64,000 bases of DNA from CADCVT01 sp036389485 (GTDB taxonomy: Bacteria > Actinomycetota > Thermoleophilia > Solirubrobacterales > Solirubrobacteraceae): assembly GCA_036389485.1 (NCBI GenBank), contig DASVPR010000018.1:62001-126000 (forward strand), read 5' to 3'. This document shows positions 8,784 to 17,783 of the stretch, piece after piece. Both the position numbers and the translations under genes were made by a program. A model generated the notes under the pieces. It was not told the origin of the DNA. It saw nothing but the letters and a program-made list of their open reading frames with translations, and did no database searches. How positions within the stretch are numbered: the stretch's first letter is position 1; every line of letters starts with the position of its first letter.

Positions 8784-9682
8784 TCACGCGGGCGCCGGCG
8801 CGACCGCCACGCGCGCCGCGCGTGCGCTGCGGACCGCGCCCACGCTGAACACCGCCAGCGCCAGCCAGACGAGGCAGAACCCCGCGAGCCGCGTCGCCGG
8901 CATCGGCTCGGAGTAGATCAGGACCCCGATGAGGAACTGCATGATCGGCCCGAGGTACTGCAGCAGGCCGAGCGTCGTCAGCGGGATGCGGATCGCCGCG
9001 GCGCCGAAGAGGATCAGCGGGATCGCCGTCGCGACGCCGCCGCCGGCCAGCAGCGCCGCGTGCCCCGCGCCCTCGGCGAGGAGCGTGCCGCGACCCGACG
9101 CCTCGAGCCACACGACGTACGCCAGCGCGGGCAGGACGAGCAGGGCGGTCTCGACGGCCAGCGACTGCGCGCCTTCCATCCCCACCCGCTTCTTCACCAG
9201 GCCGTAGAGGCCGAACGAGCACGCGAGCGTCAGCGCGATCCACGGCGGGCGGCCGTAGTCGATCGCCAGCACGGCGACGGCCACGGTCGCGATCGCGACC
9301 GCGATGCGCTGGTCGGGCCGCAGCCGCTACGCAGCACGACCACGGCGAGCGCCACCGTCACCAGCGGGTTGATGAAGTAGCCGAGCGACGTCTCGACCAC
9401 CCGCTCGCTGTTGACGCCGTAGATGAACGTCCCCCAGTTGACGGTGATGAGGACCGCCGCGAGCACGAGGAGCCGTGCCTGACGCCGGTCGAGGGACCTG
9501 ATCCAGCGAAAGCCGCTCGTCAGGCCGAGCACGGCGCCGAGGAACACGAGCGACCAGGCGATGCGATGCGCCAGGATCTCCACCGGCCCGGCGGGCTCGA
9601 GCAGGGGCCAGTAGAGGGGGAAAAGTCCCCACAGGAAGTAGGCGCCGACCCCCGCGGCCATGCCTGATCGCAAGTCAGTCAT
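8784..9682 (-). pseudogene. rarD: RarD-type EamA transporter, frameshifted
   Basis: Two adjoining reading frames together encode a full EamA/RarD permease of about 300 residues. The first runs from ATG 9682 (MTDLRSGMAAGVGAYFLWG) to SLGYFINPLVTVALAVVVLR. After a shift near 9327-9332 the second frame continues RLRPDQRIAVAIATVAVAVL into IDYGRPPWIALTLA and the remaining helices. At the junction CTGCGTAGCGGCTG replaces the expected Leu-Arg-Glu-Arg-Leu coding, and one base appears to be missing. Ten hydrophobic helices can be traced across both parts. Either the gene is a recent pseudogene or the base is a sequencing error. RarD proteins are inner-membrane drug/metabolite transporters with poorly defined substrates. 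Confidence 0.8.
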
Positions 9683-9746
9683 CCGTCCCGTGACAGTAGC
9701 CCGCCGCTCACGTCGTACCGGTGTGCGGCCGATCACTCCATTCGTC

Positions 9747-10430
9747 ATGCCGTCCCGCCGACCCCTGCTCGCCCTGCTCTGCGCCCTCCCGCTGGCGGCG
9801 TCGACCGCGGCCGTCACGAGCGCCGCGCCGCCCGGCTCCGTGAACCAGGCCAAGGACGGCTGGCCCGAGATCACCGGGATGCTGCTGCTCAACCGCGACG
9901 ATCGCGACCGCACGCTCGACGCCCGCCCGCACCGCGACCCGTTCGGCGGCGAGGACCCCACCTACAGCTGCGACGGCGAGCGCAGCGACCGCAACTGCAG
10001 CCACCGCTTCTACCGCTGCGACGTCGGCCACGGCCGGTGCGTCCGCCCCGACCCTGCCAACAACGAGCTGCTCGGCGGCCACGGCGACGACACGATCCAC
10101 GGCGGCCCGTGGCAGGACGTCATCTGGGGCGACTACAAGCCGAGCGGCCAGCCGCCGGGCCAGTTCGACCGCCTGAACGGCAACGGCGGGCGCGACTTCA
10201 TCTACGCCTCGCACGGGTGGAACACGATCAAGGCCGGGCCCGGCCCCGACTTCGTCAAGACCCACTACGGGCGCGGGATCGTCGACTGCGGCAAGGGCTA
10301 CGACACGCTCTACACGAGCCGCCGCAACCTGCGCGCGAAGCGCTACAGGATCCGCCGCTGCGAGCGGATCACCACCGGGCACAGCTCCGCCACCCGGCAC
10401 CGCCTGAAGCACGGCGCGAGCCGCGGCTAG
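9747..10430 (+). CDS. Small secreted RTX-like repeat protein
   Basis: A 227-residue protein. I choose ATG 9747 because it opens a signal peptide (MPSRRPLLALLCALPLAASTAA); the longer frame from 9660 would overlap the rarD start region. The mature part has degenerate RTX motifs (LLGGHGDDTIHGGPWQDVIWGD, NGNGGRDFIYA) and at least six cysteines, which suggests disulfides outside the cell. The C-terminus is basic (RRNLRAKRYRIRRCER). It resembles the repeat part of the protein at 7323 but lacks the PASTA-like end. Its stop overlaps the convergent SGNH gene stop by CTAG (10427-10430). Confidence 0.75.
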   Translation: MPSRRPLLALLCALPLAASTAAVTSAAPPGSVNQAKDGWPEITGMLLLNRDDRDRTLDARPHRDPFGGEDPTYSCDGERSDRNCSHRFYRCDVGHGRCVRPDPANNELLGGHGDDTIHGGPWQDVIWGDYKPSGQPPGQFDRLNGNGGRDFIYASHGWNTIKAGPGPDFVKTHYGRGIVDCGKGYDTLYTSRRNLRAKRYRIRRCERITTGHSSATRHRLKHGASRG

Positions 10431-11407
10431 GGCCGCATCAGCCGCTTGACGTAGCGGGCCACGTACGGCCCGAGCGTCCGCGAGAAGACCTGCGTGATGT
10501 GGCCGCCGTCCTTGTGGACGAGCGCACCGCCGACGACCGGGAAGCACTTGTCCCGGCCGCACATGAACGGCGTCAGGTCGATCAGGTGGACGCGCGGCGA
10601 GCCCATGAGCACCGCCGCCTCCGCCGCGAGGTCCGGCCGCAGCGAGCGCGCCCGCGGGATCGCGCACGTGGCGCCCGGCGGGCGCCGGTCGATCACCGCG
10701 CGCTCGATGCACTCCGGCGCCGACCGCGTGCTCCACGGCGTGTCGCGGAGCACGATGATCTGCTCGACCGACCTGGGCAGCTCGTCGAAGGCGCGGATGA
10801 AGCCCTCGATCTGCGCGTCGCGCTGGCTCTGGCCGGGCTCGGTGACGACGCGGCCGCCGTGCTGGGAGGTGATGATCGTCCTGACCTCCGGGTGGCGCTC
10901 CAGCCACGGGCCGATCTCCTCGTTGTAGCCGAGGCAGTCGTCGCGCTGGCGGCCCTTGAGGATCGGGATCGCCTTCGTCATCGGGCACCCGGTCTGCGTC
11001 AGCGAGATCCCGTGCCAGCCGTAGAAGTGGGCGACCACGTCGACCGCCGCGCGCCAGTGCGCCGCGTGGCTGTCGCCGACCAGCGCGATCGTGCGCCGCG
11101 CCTGCTCGCGCGGGACGCCGAAGTGGCACGGGTACAGCTCCTCCGTCTGGTCGCCGGGGGCGCACGGCGAGTTCTGGCCGGCGCGCGCCTCGGAGGGCAG
11201 CGGGACGACCGTGTACCGCAGCTGCCGGTTCACGCAGCGGCGCGCGGGGTCGCGGGCGGCGGCGCCAAAGCAGCGCTGGCTCTGGATCTCGGCGGCCGGG
11301 CGCGCGGCGTCCTGGCCCGAGGAAGGGGCCACCAGGACCACCGTCATCAGCGTGGCGATCCCTGCGGCGGCGATCGCCGCCAGGCGCTTCGGTGAGAGCC
11401 TGCTCAT
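10427..11407 (-). CDS. Secreted or membrane-anchored SGNH-domain protein
   Basis: A 326-residue protein with an N-terminal signal/anchor (LAAIAAAGIATLMTVVLVAPSSG). The SGNH hydrolase signature follows: block I IALVGDSHAAHW with the likely nucleophile Ser, and block V VHKDGGHIT with the Asp/His pair. This is the SGNH module normally fused to acyltransferase-3 membrane domains in O-acetylation systems; here it stands alone. Cysteine pairs (CAPGDQTEELYPC, CGRDKC) suggest an extracytoplasmic location. It probably adds or removes acyl groups on surface glycans, which is family inference. A TACACT box lies 10 nt before the ATG. It converges with the RTX-like gene and shares its stop overlap. Confidence 0.8.
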   Translation of the reverse strand: MSRLSPKRLAAIAAAGIATLMTVVLVAPSSGQDAARPAAEIQSQRCFGAAARDPARRCVNRQLRYTVVPLPSEARAGQNSPCAPGDQTEELYPCHFGVPREQARRTIALVGDSHAAHWRAAVDVVAHFYGWHGISLTQTGCPMTKAIPILKGRQRDDCLGYNEEIGPWLERHPEVRTIITSQHGGRVVTEPGQSQRDAQIEGFIRAFDELPRSVEQIIVLRDTPWSTRSAPECIERAVIDRRPPGATCAIPRARSLRPDLAAEAAVLMGSPRVHLIDLTPFMCGRDKCFPVVGGALVHKDGGHITQVFSRTLGPYVARYVKRLMRP

Positions 11408-11439
11408 CCGGGCGAGCAGTGTAAGAAGGCGGCGCGGCG

Positions 11440-12528
11440 TCAGTCGAGGCGGTCGGGCAGCCCGAAGCGGCCGAACGTCCCGGCGAGGCGCTTCTCGTCC
11501 GGCGGCTCGTCGACCCACCGGTGGTAGGCCTCGCGCTTCTCGGCGTCGATGGCGCGGTTGGCGAACGCGACGACGTCGACGATCCTGTCGCCGCGGAAGG
11601 TCAGGACGTTCAGCGCGAACGGCATGTACGCGCCGTGCTCGTCCTCCCACGCGTAGAAGCCGATCGCGGGCTGGCCGTTCGCGGTCGTGATGACGGTCTT
11701 CCACTTCCACATGCCGGACAGCGGCCAGAGGCGCATGAACTCCTCGAAGACGTCGCGCGGGCCGAACCAGCTGGCGAGCGGCGGCATCGAGATCGCGGCG
11801 TCCTCGGCGAGCATCGCGACGACGGCGTCGACGTCCTGGCGCTCCCACGCGTCGGCGTAGCTCTGCACGATCCGGCGGATCTCCTCGTCGCCGACCTGCC
11901 GCAGGGTCTCCTGCTGCGACTGCTCGGGCACGCGCTCCTCGACCGCCTTGCGCGCGCGCTGCAGGCCGCTGTTGACGGCGGCGACGGTCGTGTCGAGCGT
12001 CTCGGCGACCTCGGCGGCGGAGAACCCGAGGACCTCGCGGAGGATGAGGATCGCGCGCTGGGTCGCGGGAAGGTGCTGGAGGGCGACGATGAACGCCAGC
12101 TCGATGCTCTCGCGCATCTCGTAGCGGGCGTCGGGCCCCGCGAGGCCGTCGCCGATCGCCAGCGGCTCGTCGGGGTACGGCTCGACCCACACCGACTCGA
12201 TCAGCGGCGTGCCCGGGCCGTCGTGCGGGTCCGTCGCCGGGCCGTAGTCGAGCGGCAGGACGCGCCCCTTCGGCCGCTTGGCGATGTGGTTCAGGCAGGT
12301 GTTCGTGGCGATCGTGTAGAGCCAGCTGCGCAGCGAGCTGCGGCCCTCGAATCGCTCGAGGCCGCGCCACGCGCGGAGCAGCGCCTCTTGGAGGGCGTCC
12401 TCGGCGTCGTAGACGGAGCCGAGCATCCGGTAGCAGTGCGCGTGCAGCTCGCCCCGGTAGGGCTCGACCAGCTCCGCGAACGCGTTCTCGTCCCCGGACT
12501 TCGCTGCTTCGATCGTGCTCGTCGCCAT
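11440..12528 (-). CDS. ECF sigma factor with C-terminal SnoaL-like domain (SigG/SigX5 type)
   Basis: A 362-residue protein. Sigma region 2 is seen at residues ~25-75 (CYRMLGSVYDAEDALQEALLRAWRG, then RSWLYTIATNTCLN), and region 4 at ~155-200 (LPATQRAILILREVLGFSAAEVAETL). A SnoaL-like NTF2-fold domain follows (residues ~225-360; AWERQDVDAVVAMLAEDAAISMPP). This is the arrangement of ECF sigma factors that lack a separate anti-sigma gene and are thought to be controlled by the fused domain. ATG 12528 has a good SD (AAGGTG). It is divergent from the VOC gene, a possible target. The much longer frame upstream has no sigma homology. Confidence 0.9.
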   Translation of the reverse strand: MATSTIEAAKSGDENAFAELVEPYRGELHAHCYRMLGSVYDAEDALQEALLRAWRGLERFEGRSSLRSWLYTIATNTCLNHIAKRPKGRVLPLDYGPATDPHDGPGTPLIESVWVEPYPDEPLAIGDGLAGPDARYEMRESIELAFIVALQHLPATQRAILILREVLGFSAAEVAETLDTTVAAVNSGLQRARKAVEERVPEQSQQETLRQVGDEEIRRIVQSYADAWERQDVDAVVAMLAEDAAISMPPLASWFGPRDVFEEFMRLWPLSGMWKWKTVITTANGQPAIGFYAWEDEHGAYMPFALNVLTFRGDRIVDVVAFANRAIDAEKREAYHRWVDEPPDEKRLAGTFGRFGLPDRLD

Positions 12529-12582
12529 GGTTTTCACCTTATGCGATGAGTCTCGGCGCTCGCACGGGTCTGTAGGGGTGGA

Positions 12583-12927
12583 ATGCGCGTGGTCCACCTG
12601 GAACTGCATACGGGCGACCGTGATGCGGCGGCCGGCCTGTACTCCCAGCTCTGCGGCTGGGCGCCGGAGGAGGTCCGCAGCCGCCACGGCGAATACCTCG
12701 CGTTGCGGATGGGGAACGAGCTCGGCGGCGGCGTCGTGGAGTGCCCGGTCCGCCGGCCGCTCTGGCTGCCCTACGTCGAGGTGCCCGACATCTCGGCCGC
12801 CGTGGGGCAGGCGCGGGACCTCGGGGCGACCGTCCTCCTCGAGCCCCGCGAGGGCCCGCACGGCTGGCGAAGCGTCATCGCGACGGCCGCCGGCGGCGAG
12901 CTGGCTTTCTGGCAGGGCAAGTCCTGA
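12583..12927 (+). CDS. VOC (glyoxalase/bleomycin-resistance fold) protein
   Basis: A 114-residue single-module VOC protein (MRVVHLELHTGDRDAAAGLYSQLCGW ... AAVGQARDLGATVLLEPREGPHGW ... AAGGELAFWQGK). The beta-alpha-beta-beta-beta pattern of the fold is visible, with His5 and a C-terminal Glu in metal-site-like positions. AGGGG lies about 5 nt before the ATG. The substrate is unknown; proteins of this size often detoxify or bind small molecules. It is divergent from the sigma-factor gene with a 54-bp gap. Its 3' end overlaps the tail of the convergent gene at 12875 by 53 bp. Confidence 0.85.
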   Translation: MRVVHLELHTGDRDAAAGLYSQLCGWAPEEVRSRHGEYLALRMGNELGGGVVECPVRRPLWLPYVEVPDISAAVGQARDLGATVLLEPREGPHGWRSVIATAAGGELAFWQGKS

Positions 12928-14413
12928 CGGCGCGTCGCTTCGCCCGCGGGCGCTTCGCCTTCGCGCGCCTGCGCGCCTTCGCGCCCCGCCGCGCCTTCGC
13001 GCCGCGCCGCGCCCTCGCGCCGCGCCGCGCCTTCGCGCCCCGCCGCGCCTTCGCGCCCCGCTTCGCCCGCGCGCCGCACCTCCGCGCGCTCCTCCTCCGC
13101 GGCGCGACCCCCGGCGGCCGCTCCCCCTGCGACCCGCCCCCTTCGGTCCGCGGCGGCTCCCCCGTCGCCGGCCGTTCGCTGACGAGCGCCTCCTTCGTCT
13201 CGAAGCCGAAGTCGAGCGGTGCGGAGGCGACGCCGTCCCCCGCGCACCGCGCGGGCACGTCCGGCGGGGTGCGGTCGGTCATGAACGTCGCGTGGGCGGT
13301 CGCGAGCCCGGCCCGGTCGCCGTACATCTCGCCGTCGACCTCGGTCCCCATCGCGGTGAAGTCGAGCGTGTACCGGATCGCGGTGCCGTCGGCGAACGTG
13401 ATGACGCCCTCGCCCGGGGCGCGCGTGTACGCCTGCATGCACGAGACCATCGCGGGCCCGGAGTGCCGCATGTGCGCCGGCGCGGCGTCGAGCGCGCGGC
13501 CGTTCAGGGTGCCGGTGCACGTGCCCTGGCCGGCGTAGTCGTAGGCGCCGGGGCCGGGCTCGTTGCGCGCGGGCGGGGCGAACGCGTTGGTGCCGTTGAA
13601 GTCGCAGGCGCCGTCGAAGCGGTCAGCGGTGCTCGACGGGCCGTGGCGCTGGGCCCGGTAGACGCCGCGCGCGAAGTGCTCCGGCGCGAACGAGTTGTAC
13701 GGGTGGGCGTACTCGCGCCGGGTGGCGCCCAGCAGCGCCGCCAGCTCGGTGCCGGGCTCGGCGGTGACCGCGCCCTCGGCGTCGCCCGCGGTGATCTGGC
13801 TCGCGAACCGCAGGCGGACGGTCTCGCGCGCGGTCTCGACCCAGTAGGAGCGGCGGATGGGGATCTCGCGCGGCCGCTCGGCGTTGTTCGTGGCCTCGAT
13901 CCCGAAGCCGGGCGCGCGGAAGCGGAAGTCGGTCTCGCCCAGCTCGAAGCTCAGGCCCTCGGCGTGCTGTGCGGGGAACCCCGGCAGCTGGTCGCTCAGC
14001 CACCGCTGCACGCGCGGCCGGTCGGCGATCCACGCGAGCGTGTAGAGGTTGCAGGCGGGCGGGAAGTCGCCCTTCACGGTGCCGAGCCCGGGTGCGGCGG
14101 AGGCGCAGCCGGAGCCGTCGAGGCTCTCGACGACGACGCCGTACGTGGCCATCGTGGTGGGCGCGGTCCGGCCCTCGACGGTGAGCGCGTCGCAGCGGAT
14201 GCCGCGGACGAAGATCAGCGGGCGGTCGGTGTTCGGGTCGCGGACGGGCGTCCAGCGCTTCGGGAGCTTCGCCGCGACGGCCGCGTCGTCGCCCGCGACG
14301 AACGCCTCGTGCTCGGCGCAGCCCTCGGCCGCCGCGTAGCTCTTGGCCGCGGCGCCCTGCGGTGCGGCGAGCAGCGCCCCCGCGACGATCGCTGCCAACG
14401 CGCGTGCTCTCAT
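12875..14413 (-). CDS. Secreted protein with a KARRGA-repeat, histone-like C-terminal tail
   Basis: A 512-residue protein with a signal peptide (MRARALAAIVAGALLAAPQGAAA). The ~410-residue extracytoplasmic body has several Cys residues (CDFNGTNAFAPPA, GQGTCTGTLNG, MVSCMQAYTRAPG). The body matches no family I recognise. The last ~85 residues are extremely basic and include about six copies of a KARRGA-like hexapeptide. This gives a charged tail resembling H1-type histone tails or surface anchors. ATG 14413 overlaps the stop of the small upstream gene (ATGA), so they are co-translated. It overlaps the convergent VOC gene by 53 bp inside the tail. Confidence 0.75.
   Translation of the reverse strand: MRARALAAIVAGALLAAPQGAAAKSYAAAEGCAEHEAFVAGDDAAVAAKLPKRWTPVRDPNTDRPLIFVRGIRCDALTVEGRTAPTTMATYGVVVESLDGSGCASAAPGLGTVKGDFPPACNLYTLAWIADRPRVQRWLSDQLPGFPAQHAEGLSFELGETDFRFRAPGFGIEATNNAERPREIPIRRSYWVETARETVRLRFASQITAGDAEGAVTAEPGTELAALLGATRREYAHPYNSFAPEHFARGVYRAQRHGPSSTADRFDGACDFNGTNAFAPPARNEPGPGAYDYAGQGTCTGTLNGRALDAAPAHMRHSGPAMVSCMQAYTRAPGEGVITFADGTAIRYTLDFTAMGTEVDGEMYGDRAGLATAHATFMTDRTPPDVPARCAGDGVASAPLDFGFETKEALVSERPATGEPPRTEGGGSQGERPPGVAPRRRSARRCGARAKRGAKARRGAKARRGARARRGAKARRGAKARRRAKAKRPRAKRRAVRTCPARKPARRRRPSR
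12960..13065. repeat. 18-bp tandem repeat encoding the KARRGA tail
   Basis: About five to six copies of an 18-bp unit resembling GCGCCTTCGCGCCCCGCC lie head to tail. Read on the minus strand each unit gives one basic hexapeptide of the secreted protein at 12875-14413. Point differences between units are mostly C/G exchanges. Confidence 0.8.
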
Positions 14414-14604
14414 GACCCCCGTGCCTCCCGTTCGTGCCTCTGGTCCGCCTGCCGCGCGGCCTCGAGCGCGGCCATGAGCCCCAGCCAGCCCGAGAACGGA
14501 CGGTCGACGTCGCCGTCGTCGCGGTCGTAGAGCCGGCCGCGGATCGGCTTCGCGTCGAACCGCACCTCGAGGCCGAGGCGCCTCGGTTCCCCTGCCGCGG
14601 ACAT
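14410..14604 (-). CDS. Small conserved protein coupled to the secreted basic-tail protein
   Basis: A 64-residue protein starting at ATG 14604. It holds GRLYDRDDGDVDRPFSGWLGLMAALEAAR, a pattern I associate with short uncharacterised actinobacterial proteins of similar length. There is no signal peptide and no Cys. Its stop overlaps the next start (ATGA at 14410-14413). An upstream extension to 14721 is possible but reads through low-complexity sequence. The function is unknown; co-translation suggests it acts with the secreted product. Confidence 0.55.
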   Translation of the reverse strand: MSAAGEPRRLGLEVRFDAKPIRGRLYDRDDGDVDRPFSGWLGLMAALEAARQADQRHEREARGS

Positions 14605-14699
14605 CGCGTTCGAGGCTGCCCGCGCGGCGGCGCCCCCACAACCGGGTGCACCCTGAACCTGCACCCGAAAGTTTCGGGATGCGGCGCGGGAGTCGCGGC

Positions 14700-17600
14700 A
14701 TGCAGGTAAACGATCCTTCAATGGGCCCGGATCTGCTGGAGCGCGAGCGCGAGCTGCGCCGGCTGGACGTCCTCGTCGCCGAGGCGTGCGGCGGGCGCGG
14801 CCAGATGGTGCTCGTCGAGGGCCCGCCGGGGATCGGGAAGACGCGGCTGCTCGAGGCCGCGCGCGAGCGAGCGCGGGAGCGAGGGATGGTCGTGCTCACC
14901 GCCCGCGCCTCCGAGCTCGACCGGGACTTCCCGTTCGGCGTCGTCAGGCAGCTCTTCGAGCGCGAGGCGTCCTCGTTGGAGCTCCTCCGCGGCGCGGCGG
15001 CGGGAGCGGCGCCGCTGCTCGGCCTTCCGGCGCCCGGCGCGGACTCCGCCCCGCTGCCCGGCTCCGCCGCGGCCCCTCCCGCCTCGGCCGCGGCCCCTCC
15101 GGCCGCCGCGCCGCTGCCCGGCTCGGCCGCGGCCCTTCCCGCGCACGCGCTCTACTGGCTGACCGCGAACCTCGCGGAGCGGTCGCCGGCGGCGCTGGTC
15201 ATCGACGACGTGCACTGGGCGGACGCCGGCTCGCTGCGCTTCCTGCAGTTCCTGCTGCCACGCCTCGAGGAGCTGCCGGTGCTCGTCGCGCTCGCCGCGC
15301 GCACGCGCGAGCCGGGCACCGACCGCCTGCCGCTCGACGTCATCGCGACCGACCCGCTGACGGCCGTCGTCCGGCCGGCGCCGCTCACGCACGGCGCGGT
15401 GCGAGCGCTCGCCGCGGCGCTCGGGGAGTCGGTCGATCCCGCGTTCGCGGACGCGTGCCGCCAGGCCACCGGCGGGAATCCGTTCCTCTTGCGCGAGCTG
15501 CTCCGTGAGCTCGCGGCGGAGGGCGTCGCGCCGACCCGCGACGGAGCCCCGCTCGTGCGCGAGCTCGCGCCGCCGACGGTCGCCCGCGCCGTCGTCCTCC
15601 GGCTCGCCCGCCTCGGCGACGACGCGTCGAGCCTCGCGCGAGCGGTCGCGGTTCTCGGCGACGGCGTGCCGCTCCGCCGCGCCGCGGCGCTCGCCGGGCT
15701 CGCCGCCCGGCACGGCGACGCCGCGCGGGCTGACGCCGCGGCACGCACCCCCTCGCCGCCCGCCCTCGCGCGCGCCGCTCCGCCCGCGCGCGACGCCCCG
15801 CGCACTCTTTCGCCGCCCGCGCTCGACCGCGCGGGCGCGCTCGCCGCGGCGCTCGCCGACGCCGACATCCTCGCGCCGGCGCGGCCGCTCGCGTTCGCGC
15901 ACCCGATCCTGCGCGCGGCGGTGTACGGCGACATCGAGCCGGGCGAGCTCGCCGCGGCGCACCGGCGGGCGGCGGACCTCCTCGCCGCCGACGGCGCCGG
16001 GCCGGAGGAGCTGGCGGTCCACCTCTTGGCGACGGAGCCCGCCGGCGATCCCTACGTCGTCGCGACGCTGCGGGAGGCGGCGGCGCGGGCGGTCGCGCGG
16101 GGGTCCGCGCCGATCGCGGTGGCGTGCCTGCGGCGCGCGCTCGCGGAACCGCCGCGCCCGGACGAGCGCGGCGCGGTCGCGTTCGCGCTCGCGTCCGCTG
16201 AGATCGAGGCGGGCGAGCCGACGCCCGCGGCCGAGCACTTCGAGGAGGGCGTGCGGGTGACGAGCGATCCGCGGACGCGCGCGACGCACGCCCTCGACCA
16301 CGCCAACGCGCTGCTCGCCGCGGGACGCGGCGACGAGGCCGTCCCGCTCCTCGAGCGCGCGGTGCTGGACGTCCGCGACGAGGATCCGGAGCTCGCGCTC
16401 GTCGTCGAGTCCTACGCCCTCGGGATGGGCCGCGCCATCCGCGCGCGGCTGCCGTCGGTGCGCGAGCGGCTCGCGCACTACCGCGGCAGGCTGACGGGCG
16501 CGACCGCGGGGGAGCGGCTGCTGCTCGCCGTCCAGGCCCACATCGACGCGTTCTCGAGATCGAGTCGCGAGCCGGCCGCCGCGCTGGCGGACGTCGCGGA
16601 GCGCGCGCTCGCCGACGGCCGCCTCCTCGACGACGCCCGCGGCGTCGCGCCGTCGCTGTTCTTCGCGCTCGACGTCCTCCTGCTCGCGGACCGGATCGAG
16701 CCGGCGCGGCGGGTCCTCGACCAGGCCGTCGACGACGCCCGCCGCCGCGGCTCGCTGCCCGGCTTCGCGTTCGCCTCCGGCATGCGGTGCGGTCTGCTCG
16801 CGCGGGTCGGCGACCTCCCCGCCGCGGAGGCGGACGGCCGCAGCTTCGCCGACCTCGCCTTCGAGCAGGGGTGGTTCCTCGCGCAGCCGAACGGGCTCGG
16901 GTCCCTCATCGGCGTGCTCGTCGACCGCGGCGAGCTCGACCACGCCGAATGGGTCGACCGCCAGACGCGGGAGGCGGACGTCCCGGGAGCGGACCTCGGG
17001 CTGGCGCGGATCGTCCACGCCCGCGCGCGACTGCTCGTGGCGCGCGGGGAGGTCGCCGCCGCCCGGGTCGAGGCCGAGCGGCTGGGCCGGCCGCGCGCGC
17101 GGTGGAACACGTACCCGACGCTCGCGCCGTGGGTCCTCGTCGCGCCGGCGCTCGCGCCCGAGGATCCCGACGAGGCGCGCGCGGAGGCGGACCGCATGCT
17201 CCAGGACGCCCGCAGCTGGGGCACGCCGCGCGCGATCGGGATGGCGCTGCATGCCTCCGGGCTCGTGATCGACGGCGCGCGGCGGCTCGAGCTGCTCGAG
17301 GAGGCGGGAAACGTGCTCGCCGATGCGCCCGCGCCGTTCGAGCAGGCGCGCGCGCTCACCGACTTCGGCGCCGCGCTGCGGCGGGCGAACCGCCGCACCG
17401 CCGCGCGCGAGCCGCTGCGCCGCGCCCTCGACCTCGCGGACTCCTGCGGCGCGCGCCCGCTCGCCGAGCGCGCGCGGCAGGAGCTGCGGGCGGCGGGCGG
17501 GCGGCCCCGGCGCCCGCGGACCTCGGGCGTCGACGCCCTGACCGCCAGCGAGCGCCGCACCGCCGCGATGGCCGCCGAAGGGATGTCGAACCCCGAGATC

Positions 17601-17711
17601 GCGCAGGCGCTCTTCGTCACCACGAAGACCGTCGAGGCGCACCTCTCGAACGCCTACCGCAAGCTCGACATCGCCTCGCGAGCCGAGCTGCCCGCCGCGT
17701 TGAGGAGCTGA
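14700..17711 (+). CDS. LAL-type LuxR regulator with AAA ATPase domain (first copy)
   Basis: About 1003 residues. A Walker A motif (GPPGIGKTR, residues ~41-49) opens a STAND/AAA ATPase with VIDDVHWADAGSLRFLQFLL as Walker B. A long helical TPR-like region follows, and the LuxR helix-turn-helix occupies the last ~60 residues (LTASERRTAAMAAEGMSNPEIAQ ... TVEAHLSNAYRKL). Such LAL/MalT-like proteins activate transcription when a ligand promotes oligomerisation. Two Pro/Ala-rich insertions (around 15040-15140 and 15720-15840) interrupt the ATPase part. ATG 14700 has GGGAG 7 nt upstream; ATG 14721 is an alternative. No partner gene is obvious. Confidence 0.88.
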   Translation: MQVNDPSMGPDLLERERELRRLDVLVAEACGGRGQMVLVEGPPGIGKTRLLEAARERARERGMVVLTARASELDRDFPFGVVRQLFEREASSLELLRGAAAGAAPLLGLPAPGADSAPLPGSAAAPPASAAAPPAAAPLPGSAAALPAHALYWLTANLAERSPAALVIDDVHWADAGSLRFLQFLLPRLEELPVLVALAARTREPGTDRLPLDVIATDPLTAVVRPAPLTHGAVRALAAALGESVDPAFADACRQATGGNPFLLRELLRELAAEGVAPTRDGAPLVRELAPPTVARAVVLRLARLGDDASSLARAVAVLGDGVPLRRAAALAGLAARHGDAARADAAARTPSPPALARAAPPARDAPRTLSPPALDRAGALAAALADADILAPARPLAFAHPILRAAVYGDIEPGELAAAHRRAADLLAADGAGPEELAVHLLATEPAGDPYVVATLREAAARAVARGSAPIAVACLRRALAEPPRPDERGAVAFALASAEIEAGEPTPAAEHFEEGVRVTSDPRTRATHALDHANALLAAGRGDEAVPLLERAVLDVRDEDPELALVVESYALGMGRAIRARLPSVRERLAHYRGRLTGATAGERLLLAVQAHIDAFSRSSREPAAALADVAERALADGRLLDDARGVAPSLFFALDVLLLADRIEPARRVLDQAVDDARRRGSLPGFAFASGMRCGLLARVGDLPAAEADGRSFADLAFEQGWFLAQPNGLGSLIGVLVDRGELDHAEWVDRQTREADVPGADLGLARIVHARARLLVARGEVAAARVEAERLGRPRARWNTYPTLAPWVLVAPALAPEDPDEARAEADRMLQDARSWGTPRAIGMALHASGLVIDGARRLELLEEAGNVLADAPAPFEQARALTDFGAALRRANRRTAAREPLRRALDLADSCGARPLAERARQELRAAGGRPRRPRTSGVDALTASERRTAAMAAEGMSNPEIAQALFVTTKTVEAHLSNAYRKLDIASRAELPAALRS

Positions 17712-17783
17712 GCCGCGCGCCGCTCCTCCGACGGTAGTCCACCCACTTGCGGCCGGGGGCGAACCGGCGCGACGCTCGCCCTC

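Noticed and set aside
12960..13065. Possible CRISPR-like array
   Set aside because: The 18-bp units are contiguous, lack spacers and encode in-frame hexapeptides, so it is a coding minisatellite.
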